Positions 35,536 to 44,440 of a stretch of 64,000 nt of DNA are shown one piece after another (position 1 is the stretch's first letter; each line of letters starts with the position of its first letter). The position numbers and the translations under genes are program-made. Below the pieces are notes generated by a model. The model ran no database searches. It saw only the letters and a list, made by a program, of their open reading frames with translations, and had not been told where the DNA came from. Source of the stretch: Ochotona curzoniae (Eukaryota; Chordata; Mammalia; Lagomorpha; Ochotonidae); NCBI RefSeq assembly GCF_017591425.1, contig NW_024465746.1, forward strand, positions 496,001 to 560,000, given 5' to 3'.

Positions 35536-37675
35536 AGCACAGCACGCCCGATCTGGGCACAGCAAGCATAGGGCTCCATGTGGCATTGCACGGAACGTGG
35601 GTGTAACCCCTGTGTTCGCCTGTCACATACAGCAGGGAAGATAGCACTGGGACAAAGACGGCATCTGTGAATTATTTCATCAAGAGATGCTGCAGTAAGC
35701 TCAGTTTATAAGAGGGTTGAACACCACAGGAGGCGCAACATGACCCGTGTGGGCTAAAACCTCAGCTGCCCAGGAGCACTCCACAGCGTCTAGTTCTGAA
35801 ACGTGCAGGAGGCTGTGTCTCAAGACAGCAGCTTCATAGGCATGTGACCCCGATGCAGGACTGCAATGTTTCTGCGTCCACGTCAACTCGCCTTCTAACT
35901 CCTGCGCCCACACATTGTGGGAGCTGGCCTGTTCGCATCAACAGTAACAGTGAGGCCAGCAGGCAGCGGTCACAGAGTGGCCACTCTGCACCCTTCAGGT
36001 GCCCCTGTCTGCAGCATGCCACGGCACGTGGATTTTGCTACTTCATTTAACTCAGACGAGGCTACCAGGTGTCTGAGCATCTCCAGGATGACTCAGAGAG
36101 CCAGTAGAGCTCCTGTGTGATGCAGGTCACCAGTCCTGAGGAGTATTTAATGTAGGTGCTTTTATCCTCAAAGCATTCTCTAACTTTTTTTTTTTTTTTT
36201 TTGGTAAGATATTGAGGATAAAGCTTACAGTGCAAGGCAGGTTCTTAAAGCGCTGGGATCAGTAGCTGCACGGGCTGACAAGCCCTTACAAACAAGTCTG
36301 TCCAGAGCCCAGCTCCTGCTCCTCAGACTGCAAAACAATTAGGGTAAAACAGTGGTTGCAAAAACAATACCACTGGCTGTACTATGTGTAATAGAGTCCA
36401 TTCCAGGATAAAAATACAGCTCCAGAAAGGTGGCTCTGATCTGTCCGTGCTGGGTTTAAGAGCCAATGGTGTGTTTTTAGGCCTCTGACTTGTAAAAGAA
36501 CTGTGGGTTTCCACTCAGCATACCTGAGCGTCACCTGAGAGCTTTAAAAGTGGGACAGGTGTGGGAGCCCCAACCCAGACCAATCAAACCCACAAGTCTG
36601 CAGTGTGCAGAAGCAGTCTTTGCACAAAGCTCTCCAGGTGCCTGCAACCTGTCAGCAGGACCACAAGCCCTGCATTTGATGCTGAAATGGTCCTTGAGTG
36701 TGTCTCCGTTGGAAGTCTCAAAGCTTTGGTCTAGGCGCTGAAGCCTCCACTGAGAAGTAAACAGCCCAACTGATGCTTGCCCTGGCTGTGAAAGCCAACA
36801 TCTACTTCTGCTAAGCCACTGGAACTTTCCTACCTTATTGCTCAGGGATCCCAACCAGGATTCTGAAGAAGTCTAGACCATGGTTTCTGTGGGCAGCATG
36901 TTTAGAATACAATGGGAAAATCAGAGGAAACAGGTGGGAACATATTATTATGTAAGAATTCAGAGTGCCTGACCCCTTTGGAGCTTCACAAGTGTGTGTG
37001 CAAGTGTAGGCATCAAAATTAGTGGCGTATTTATTCCAGGTTTCTTTTAGAGACAAAACTTTCCGCAGAGCAGGCGTTGGCTAGCTAATGATTTAAGTTC
37101 TATGCACGCTTCCTGCCACGCTGCGGACCCAGGAATGAACCGAGGGTTAGATGTTCTAGAAGCTCTCCAAGGGTAGTGACCATCCCTGACCATCCACCAC
37201 CTGCCAACCCCCCACCCCCAAGCAGGATACCAGGCAAACCAGAGATGGAGGCACACCCAAGTCTCCCAGCCACACAAGATTTTTCTACATCCTGTCTGAC
37301 AAATACAAGCAAGAGCGAGGTTCTTGGACAGTAAGGCCCATATTCTCAATGTCAACCTTTCTCTCTAGAACAGGACCAGCAAGAAACAAACTCGAGATGA
37401 AAACAGGTGTTCCCCAAGATGTGCAAACAGATGCACATCCCAATCTCTCCCTCCCCTGCATCATTCTATGATGAGCTGTAATCCCCCCCAGCCCAGTCGT
37501 TCTGAGCAAACTTCTCCTGCAATCGGGGATGGCCGGAGTCAGTGGTCCAGATGAATTCCGGTTCTCAGGTCCTCCTCAGGGCTGCTTTGGACCAGGCAAA
37601 AGTCCATAAAGTTATTCAAGCCCTTAGGTACTCCCTCCGTTATCTGGGCCTCTGCATTTTTTTTTCCCCTGGGCG
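35536..37675. other. unique sequence upstream of the PIEZO2 CpG island
   Basis: It holds the MER5-like fragment and a 22-bp poly-T tract at about 36183. It is otherwise unique. Proximal PIEZO2 regulatory sequence would be expected here. Confidence 0.45.
36505..36695 (+). mobile_element. MER5-like hAT MITE
   Basis: The order 'gcgtcacctgagagctttaaa', 'gagccccaacccagacca', 'ctctccaggtgcctgcaa' matches the MER5A core of ancient mammalian hAT MITEs. It is strongly diverged and the ends are unclear. Confidence 0.5.
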
Positions 37676-37963
37676 CTTAAACGATTTCCTGAGTCTGGGG
37701 ACCAGAGGGGAGGGACGCCGGCGCTCGGGGCCACAGGGCTTGCTGGGGACGCCAGGAAGAAACCACTACAACAGGGGCTCACCCACAGCCTTGGGTCAGT
37801 ATGAGCGGGCGGCGCCAGAGCTGGCATGAACGAGAGAACGCGCCCAACCCACCTGGCTGGCTGGTTGGCAGGCTGGCAGGGCCAGACCCTGCCTGGCTGT
37901 GCTGGGCGCCCATGGGGGCTCGCCCTCGGTCCTAGGCAATGCTCGGGCTTCCCGAGCAGCGCA

Positions 37964-38009
37964 GGGGCGGGATCCGAGTGCGCCTCCTCGGTGCGGCGGT
38001 CCGATTGGC
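37964..38009. promoter_or_regulatory. GC box and inverted CCAAT box pair
   Basis: GGGGCGGG at 37964-37971 is an Sp1/KLF-type site. GATTGGC at 38003-38009 is an inverted CCAAT box of the kind bound by NF-Y. The two are about 30 bp apart inside the CpG island and roughly 950 bp upstream of the PIEZO2 ATG. This spacing is common in housekeeping-style core promoters, so transcription may begin shortly downstream. Function is inferred. Confidence 0.5.
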
Positions 38010-38317
38010 CGCAGGACACGCCCGTCGGCGAGGGAGGGCTTTGAAAGTTTCATTGAAGGTGGAGAAGTGCGCGCCCGCCGGGGAGCCCCGGCTGCGCCGC
38101 TAGGGCGAGGCTGCGGCGCGGCGGGAGTGGGGGGCGCAGGGATCCGCCGACGGCGCTGGGTTTTCTGTACTTTTTGTTGGGGGGCGGGTGCAGTTGGCAG
38201 TAAAAGACAAAGTTGGAGTCCAAGCCATTCTTTAGGTGCTTTCGTCTCGATTCCTTGCCCACTCTCGCCAGGATCCTATGAGGAGACCGAGCATAACGCG
38301 AGCCCCACCGTGCTGAG

Positions 38318-38323
38318 GTGAGT
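38318..38323 (+). promoter_or_regulatory. PIEZO2: candidate splice donor ending a non-coding leader exon
   Basis: GAG followed by GTGAGT (38318-38323) is a full-consensus 5' splice site inside the CpG island, about 310 bp downstream of the CCAAT box. A transcript starting near the GC/CCAAT pair could end a first non-coding exon here. A pyrimidine-containing CAG at about 38679 could act as acceptor for the exon with the ATG. It may also simply be skipped within a continuous leader. Confidence 0.35.
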
Positions 38324-38833
38324 TCTGCGCGCCTGGCCGCCGGTACGCGGGTGTCTGCGACCCGAAGCTTGGGGGCGCAAGGGTTGAACTGCACCGCGGC
38401 TCCAGGAGCCACCGCAAGCTGCTCCGGGTCCGAGGCGAAGACACAGGAAGAGTTGTGGGAGTCCAGGCCGAGGGCTGTGAGTGGCAGCCTGCGTGGGCAG
38501 AGGGGCCGAGGCCGGGCGACCGTCAGACACTTTGGCCTCGGAGAAGGTTCCGCATCGAGGACTCCCCGGGTTCCACTGAACGACACCCCCGGAGCCGGGT
38601 GAGATTGCAGCGCACCATCCGCACCCCGCGCGCCCGGCGGCGCCCAGGACCCTCTTAGAGCCTCTCCTTGCACTGCCCCAGCCCCGGCCGAATTCGGGAT
38701 TCTGCACAAACACCGTCTGCCCGCACAGGGTTGGGAGCCTGCCTAGGTGGCTGCCGAGAGCCCTGTGAGGGGCTGCCTGGAGACTCAAGCGTGCGCCCTC
38801 GGGGCGGAGAGTGCGGCGGAACGCACCCAGACC

Positions 38834-38875
38834 ATGCCCGGGAGGCTGATAACCACTGGCCACAGGAGACCTTAG
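38834..38875 (+). promoter_or_regulatory. upstream ORF 1 in the PIEZO2 leader (13 codons)
   Basis: ATG at 38834 has A at -3 and C at +4, and reads 13 codons to TAG at 38873-38875. It is the first ATG after the candidate donor at 38318. It ends 77 bp before the PIEZO2 start codon, so ribosomes could reinitiate. Its place in a transcribed leader is inferred from its position in the CpG island. Confidence 0.45.
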
Positions 38876-38881
38876 GCGGGC

Positions 38882-38905
38882 ATGGACTTGACCTTTCGGC
38901 CCTAG
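38882..38905 (+). promoter_or_regulatory. upstream ORF 2 in the PIEZO2 leader (7 codons)
   Basis: ATG at 38882 has G at -3 and G at +4, a strong initiation context. It reads seven codons to TAG at 38903-38905, 47 bp before the PIEZO2 ATG. Together with the 13-codon ORF just upstream it forms a tandem uORF pair, a layout that usually lowers main-ORF translation. Function is inferred. Confidence 0.45.
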
Positions 38906-38952
38906 GGAGCCTCGAGCCTCACGCCTCTGCTCGGACTCGCCGGACCAACGGG

Positions 38953-39016
38953 ATGGCCTCGGAGGTGGTGTGCGGGCTCGTCTTCAGGCTGCTGCTGCCA
39001 ATCTGCCTGGCAGTAG
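38953..39016 (+). CDS. PIEZO2: PIEZO2 first coding exon (residues 1-21 plus one base of codon 22)
   Basis: PIEZO2 is a very large multi-pass plasma-membrane protein that forms a trimeric, mechanically gated cation channel used in touch and proprioception. This exon encodes MASEVVCGLVFRLLLPICLAV, which I recognise as the PIEZO2 N-terminus. The mammalian form I remember has Ile at residue 10, where this copy has Val. The stretch from about residue 9 onward starts the first hydrophobic segment. The exon ends after the first base of codon 22 and is followed by GTGAGT, a near-ideal donor, which gives a phase-1 junction. The start is well supported: the context is GGG-ATG-G (purine at -3, G at +4), and there is no other in-frame ATG after the in-frame TAG at 38656-38658. 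The exon lies at the 3' edge of a CpG island, as expected for a first exon. The next coding exon is not in the window. The main doubt is the exact 5' end of the exon. Confidence 0.92.
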
Positions 39017-39022
39017 GTGAGT

Positions 39023-41150
39023 CTCACTCGCTCACCCACCCAGGTCACTTGGGGAGGCCAGGGGGTCGCTTAGGTGGGGCTTCTACCCAAGTTAAGGCCT
39101 TTACACTCTGAGATTAATTTCTGGAAACCGATACTATGGTTCTGGTGCCAGAGACATCTGACATGCATGGCCCCGGGGCCACAACGTGGTGTTCTCACTT
39201 CCTGCCCTGGGTCACATTATTGGGGTCTCTCAGCCGTCCCGCTATGGAGCCTGGTGACTGGAATGGGCTCTTGTGTAGGAGAGGGCTGGGTTGCATATAT
39301 ATCGTCACACGTGGGTCTTTGTCTTTTTCTTTTTCTGTGAAGTACTGTCTTGTGCACCAAGGTGCGCACGGGATCAAAGTGGAGCCTCCTTCCCCAGGCT
39401 CTAGGGTCTCCTGGTGCAGCGTGCATCCAAAAGCACCTGGCTCAATCCCACATCCCAGCCACTGAGAAGGAACAAGCCAAGGGCCCCAGCCATTCTTGCC
39501 AGAGGGATGGCCACAAGGTACGGGGATGCAGTTCCTCCCTTTTTTAACCTTTTACTTCTCCAAAAGCCAAGACTGCACAGAACTCAATGCTCAGGCTGCA
39601 GACCTGGCCCTGCCCTCCCCACGCTGATCCTTCCGGATTTTAAAGGGTTAGAAAGCAGGGCTCCAACTCCCTGGGACTTGCCAGGGTCAAGGGAGGGTCA
39701 CAGAGGAACCCCGTAGACGCCCAGACAAGCATCCCGCTGTTTCTACCCTACAGGCTGACGACTTCAAAAGCCCTGAGGGTCAGCTTTTCAGATAGCAGGC
39801 ACAGCCTTCCTGGAGTGGGAGGACTGCCAAGTTCCCCCGTAAATACACAGTGCAAGGCTCCTTGAATCCCGCTCCATAAACCACACTGCTCGGCGTCTGC
39901 CTTCGCCTCTGCCGCACCAGGCCTAGCAAATGGAGCATTTCTGCCAAGACGTGATATTGTCTTCCCAGCCTGTGAGACCTTCTCGGACTCCCATCCGGAG
40001 TTTTGCCAGAGGTTGAAGACACTGGGACACACCTGTGCCCGTGTTCTATCTGCAGATAAGGAAAGAGGCGAGCTCCTGGCGGTGGATACCCAACTTGGGG
40101 AGGCTGTGGATGTGTAGCACCTTGAGCCCATGGACAGAACGTCTCTCTGGGCGGGGCGGGGGGGGGGCAACTGGAGTTGTGTGACCTGGGTGTCCCTGAG
40201 CAGCAGCAGGAGGGGCCGCGCCTGCTCGCTGACCTTGACCACCTGTGAGTTTCCAGGCAGGAACGTTTTTTTGCAGGAGAGCACAGCAAGCTGGTGGGTG
40301 TGGACATGGGGAAGGGCTCTTCAGGGGCGCTGCGCACAGGTGGTGTCGCTGCCAGTGGTTGGGTCTTTGTCCGCAGCAGCTCAGCATCTGTATACAGGAA
40401 TGAAGGCAGCCCGGCTTAAGGCAGGGCTTTGCAGTGTACTGGCTGCTCTGTGGTCATCCATGCCAAGGAAGGAGGAGGCCTGTCTGCAGATCCGCTCTCA
40501 CATGGGAACCTCCCTCCTCCCCGCCAGGTCCCTTTAACCCTTTCTTCCCTTCCCCTTTCTCCCTCTGGTCCTGCTTTCCCACTTCCTGCCCACCCCACCC
40601 CCCTCATTTATGCACTGACCAAAGCTGGAGAGTGGGTGCTGGGACTTTTATGCTCAGCTCAGTGAGATGAGAGCAGGGACTGGCTCACTGCAGACCCCCA
40701 TCACACCCCAAGCTTGGGCCCCTGCAAGGACACCACTCCCCTGTCCTGGGAGTCATCCCTTGGCTGCTGGGGCCAATCTCCTCTGTTCCTTCCCCAAGCC
40801 CTGTGGGCTGACTCAGGCAGAGTCCCTGTGACATTTCTGAAGTTTCTAGGCAGTTCAGCATGGAGTAGACACCCTGGTCTGTAATCTGGGCTTCTGACTT
40901 GGCTGGACCAACCTCTTCTGCCCTTCACCATGACCCTCGTCTAAGGCTCACCGCCTGCAGCAGAGGGTGGGCTGCAGATAAAAGATGCAGTGTCTAAGTG
41001 GGAGAAGCTGGAATAGTGCCTCCTGTCTGCGATGCCCCACACTGCTGCTTCCCAGCCATGCGCGAGATCCAGGGCGTTTGGGAGGTTTTCTTCCCGGATC
41101 CACTCCATCTGGACTTGTACAGTTCTCTGGGCTCAGGGAGGCTGGCCATA
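39023..41150. other. intron 1 sequence, proximal unique part
   Basis: Moderately GC-rich and free of recognisable repeats. No exon signature supported. Confidence 0.45.
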
Positions 41151-41151
41151 C

Positions 41152-41375
41152 TGTGTGTGTGTGTGTGTGTCCCCAGTGTGTTATGCGTGTATATGAAATA
41201 TGACTACGAGTATAAGCAAGTGGTATTGTGTGTATATATGCGTATGTAAATCTGTTGTGTGCGTGCATGCCTGAGAGTGGGTAAGTATGACCGTTTATGT
41301 AGACGAGTGTATGTGTGCGTGCTTGCGTGTGAATGAGCGTGTGGAAGAGTGTGAATGTCTGTGAGTGTAGCAGTT
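41152..41375. repeat. (TG) microsatellite and degenerate GT-rich tract
   Basis: A pure TG run at 41152-41170 leads into about 200 bp of degenerate alternating purine-pyrimidine sequence (GTGTATATATGCG, GTGTGCGTGCATG). It is prone to Z-DNA and lies about 2.1 kb into PIEZO2 intron 1. Confidence 0.9.
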
Positions 41376-41955
41376 GAGCCTGAGTGTGGGGGTGACGGTG
41401 CCCCCAGCTCAGCTTACAACCCGTTGCCCCTTCTCTCCCGCAGGGACCCCTCGCTGCAGGCTCCTTGCTGCTAAGTGGGTTGGGGGTTATCAGGAGGTTT
41501 TCAGGTCTGCCTGCTCCCAAGAAGCTGCTAACTATTCAGATTTCCCTAATGCCCTGGGCACGGAGAGTGCCATGGTGTGCTTGCCGCTAGACTGGTTTTA
41601 CATTTCAGCCGTCTATTTTTACATCTGGGCGAGCCAACCTTCAAAGTTAGACCTCTGTGGAAGCTTCTGTTTTCTTCTAAATCCATTTTGCTAACACTGA
41701 TGTTGACTTTCTCCTGACAGGGATATCCCAGCCTTCACACCTAATTAGAGATGTGACAAGTTGACTTTCATTTGGCATAATTTGATCCTGAAGGCCCTTT
41801 TTCTTCCCTCCGTGAAAGAGATTGAATGGGAAGTGAAAAGGGAAATGAGGCTTCTTACATTAGGATTCTAGAGTTGCAAAAGCAAAATAAAATTACGCAA
41901 AGTGAGAAGACATATTAGCCATTGATGTCTACTCAACAGGCACGGGACATTTTTA
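41376..41955. other. intron 1 unique sequence
   Basis: A strong-looking 3' splice site (pyrimidine tract then CAG at 41441-41443) precedes GGACCCCTC, but no matching exon could be defined. Confidence 0.35.
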
Positions 41956-42241
41956 GCAAGATTTGTTTGTACATGTGAAGGGGATCAAAGGAGGGAGTGA
42001 GCTCTCCCACCTGCCGATTCACACTCTACACTGCCTGCTGCGGCCAGGCTTGTGCCAGACGGAAGCCAGGAGGGTCAGCTGTGCCCCATAGTGGCAGGGA
42101 ACCCAACACTTAGGCTGGCCTCCACTGCCCTCCCAGCGCATTGGCAGGGAGCTGGCTTACAGGTGGAGCATGTGGGACTCCAGCAGCTCCTCCTATGGGG
42201 TGCAGACATTGAAGACATTAAGTTAAGCACAGTAGCCCAAC
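41956..42241 (-). mobile_element. C-type SINE, old copy
   Basis: 'cacctgccgattcacactct', 'tgccagacggaagccagga' and 'ttaagcacagtagcccaacc' trace the SINE in minus orientation, strongly diverged. Confidence 0.6.
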
Positions 42242-42569
42242 CACTTGGAATTGAGAACCCCCATTCACAGTAAACCTTTGCTCTTTGTCTGGGATCAGAA
42301 TTATTTTGGCTTTTTTTCCCTCTTCTTTTTCCGTGTAAACTGGCCATCTGAATACTTCTTCCCTGGCTGGTTGGGAGGTAATGTGCATGACACACCTGGC
42401 CTGATTCCTGGCAGGTGTTGCAGCCCATGGACCTGAGGGTAGGGCTGCTTGAGAGATGTCTTAGTGAAACGAACAGATGAGCAGTGAGCATCAGGGCCAT
42501 GAAGAGACTGAGGGCAGGAGGGTCTTAGAGAAGTGTCTGCAGTCAAATTGTGTGCAAGTCAGCATATAT

Positions 42570-42898
42570 TATCTTTTTTTTAAAGATTTATTTTTATTTT
42601 TAATAGGAAAGTCAGATATACAGAGAGGAGGAGAGACAGAGAGGAAGATCTTCCATCTGCTGGTTCACACCCCAAGTGGCTGCAGTGGCCGGAGCTGTGC
42701 CAATCTGAAGCCAGAAGCCAGGAGCCTCTTCCGGGTCTCCCACGTGGGTGCAGGGTCCCAAGGCTTTAGGCTGTCCTTAACTGCTTTCCCAGGCCACAAG
42801 CAGGGAGCTGGATGGGAAGCGGAGCTGCCAGGATTAGAACTGGTGCCCATATGGGATTCCGGGGCGTGCAAGGCGAGGACTTCAGCCTCTAGGCCACG
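42570..42898 (-). mobile_element. C-type SINE, head slightly truncated
   Basis: T-rich tail, 'agtcagatatacagagagg', intact core. The head ends at 'ctaggccacg' without the usual GGGCCC. Confidence 0.9.
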
Positions 42899-43621
42899 TC
42901 ATCTTTCCTCTTTTCATCCATGTCACCTCATGTTCTAGATCCCTGAAACCTCATTTTGATTTACACTATATGTTGTCCGTCGAACTATGTGGGTGATGTT
43001 TAGTTTTACTTTCTAGATATTACACTATAAGTTTGTTACTTCATTTGAATAATTTCACTACTTAGTAGGATTTGATTTAGCATTTTAACAGTGTTTTCTT
43101 TCAGGTTCTTGTGGTACTCATGGTTAATTGTAAATAAAGTTATTTGGCTAAAAACTGTGTATGTTTTTGTGTAAGTATTTAGGAGAACCCAGAACTGTGT
43201 AAGCGCACCTGCATAATTAAAAGCAATTGATTGAATATATGATGATAGCAGGTATAAAATGCACATAAGATTCTGAAAGGTTTAAAGTGTAGTTTTAAAG
43301 ACATAGAATCAGGCAGACAAAATAAATTTTCAACTGAGACTAACTACGAAGTTGTATTGGAAAACAGTTATAAAATATTTGTCTGCAGCATGGAAGTCTG
43401 TCACAGGCTTGCGGCCTTGCACTTGACCTGCCTGATCTGTCTAGGAGATTATGGCAAGCTCAACAAGATAAGGACTTGAAGGATGCCTAGCCACCCTTGC
43501 ATAACTCATTGAGCATGCAGTTTTTAACAACTTCATACTTTTTGAGCTATATGGTAATCACCTTATGAGAATACAACCTTTGCTAAATTAATTTTAAATT
43601 GTCTAACAATTTTACATTTTA
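42899..43621. other. intron 1 unique sequence
   Basis: AT-rich single-copy sequence; nothing recognised. Confidence 0.4.
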
Positions 43622-43952
43622 TGTATTTATTTTTTAAGATTTATTTTTAATGGGAAAGTCAGATATACAGAGAGGAGGAGAAACAGAGAAGATCTTCTGT
43701 CTGCTGGTTCACCCCAAGTGGCCAACCTCAGCCGGAGCTGAGCTGATCCGAAGTCAAGAGCCAGGTGCCTCCTCCAGGTCTCCCATGTGGTTGCAGGGTC
43801 CCAAGGCTCTGGGTTGTCCTCGACTGCTTCCCCAGGCCACAAGCAGGGATGAGGATGGGAAGCGGGTCTGCTGGGCTATGAACCTGCGCCCATATGGGAT
43901 CCTGGCACATGCAAGGCAAGGACTTTAGCTGCTAGGCTACCGCACTGAGCCC
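43622..43952 (-). mobile_element. C-type SINE, full length
   Basis: Tail 'tttattttttaagatttat', core with a small deletion, head 'ctaccgcactgagccc'. Confidence 0.9.
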
Positions 43953-44139
43953 TTTGAATTTTTTTTTAAAAAGATCTATTCCTTGATAGCTACCCACTTA
44001 ATAATGTTTTCCTGTTTCTCATAAATATATGTGTATACATGTACACACATAATATTTTTGGCTTCCCTTGTTTCATATGGATGGTCACATTTTGCGATTC
44101 GATTATTAGTTTCTATTTTTGACAAGCCTTTATTTTCTA

Positions 44140-44148
44140 TACTCAAAA

Positions 44149-44186
<38 letters not shown>

Positions 44187-44440
44187 CATCTTGTGATTTG
44201 CTTTCCCGGTGCCTGCTGCTACCCAGGCTGGAACAAGTGGAAGGTAGGAGACCACAGCTGCGTGAGTCTCCCATGTAGGTAGCGAGGGCCAGGCACTGGA
44301 GGTTGCATCTGCTGCCTGCCAGTACGCATCGTCAGGAAACCAGATCAGAAGCAGATGGGGGACTCGTACTAAGTGCTCCGATGTAAAATGTGGGTGTCTC
44401 AAGCTCCCACTTAACCCACTGCGCTGCAGTGCATCCCACA
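44140..44440 (-). mobile_element. C-type SINE, old copy with (GA) expansion in its purine arm
   Basis: 'tgatttgctttcccggtgcc', 'gtgagtctcccatgtaggt' and 'cccactgcgctgcagtgca' trace an old minus-strand SINE. The A/G-rich arm next to its tail has grown into a pure (GA) tract. Confidence 0.6.
44150..44183. repeat. (GA)17 microsatellite
   Basis: A pure GA dinucleotide run of 34 bp within an old SINE. Confidence 0.95.

Larger units (their letters stand above)
37676..38960 (+). promoter_or_regulatory. PIEZO2: CpG island with PIEZO2 promoter and 5' leader
   Basis: From about 37.68 to 38.96 kb the sequence becomes strongly G+C rich and dense in CpG, in sharp contrast to the CpG-poor repeats on both sides. 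It contains a GC box (GGGGCGGG, 37964-37971) and an inverted CCAAT box (GATTGGC, 38003-38009), and no SINE has inserted into it. It runs directly into the PIEZO2 start codon, so it should hold the promoter and leader. No TATA box stands out, which fits a CpG-island promoter with dispersed starts. The transcription start cannot be fixed from the sequence. Confidence 0.85.

Noticed and set aside
38050..38863. Open frames of 195 and 219 codons antisense to the PIEZO2 leader
   Set aside because: GC-rich CpG islands often have long stop-free frames. No homology or conserved start could be seen. An antisense lncRNA is possible but not supported.
38668..38952. In-frame extension of PIEZO2 upstream of its ATG
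   Set aside because: The frame is open back to a TAG at 38656 but contains no ATG, so the known start at 38953 stands. A non-AUG extension has no evidence.
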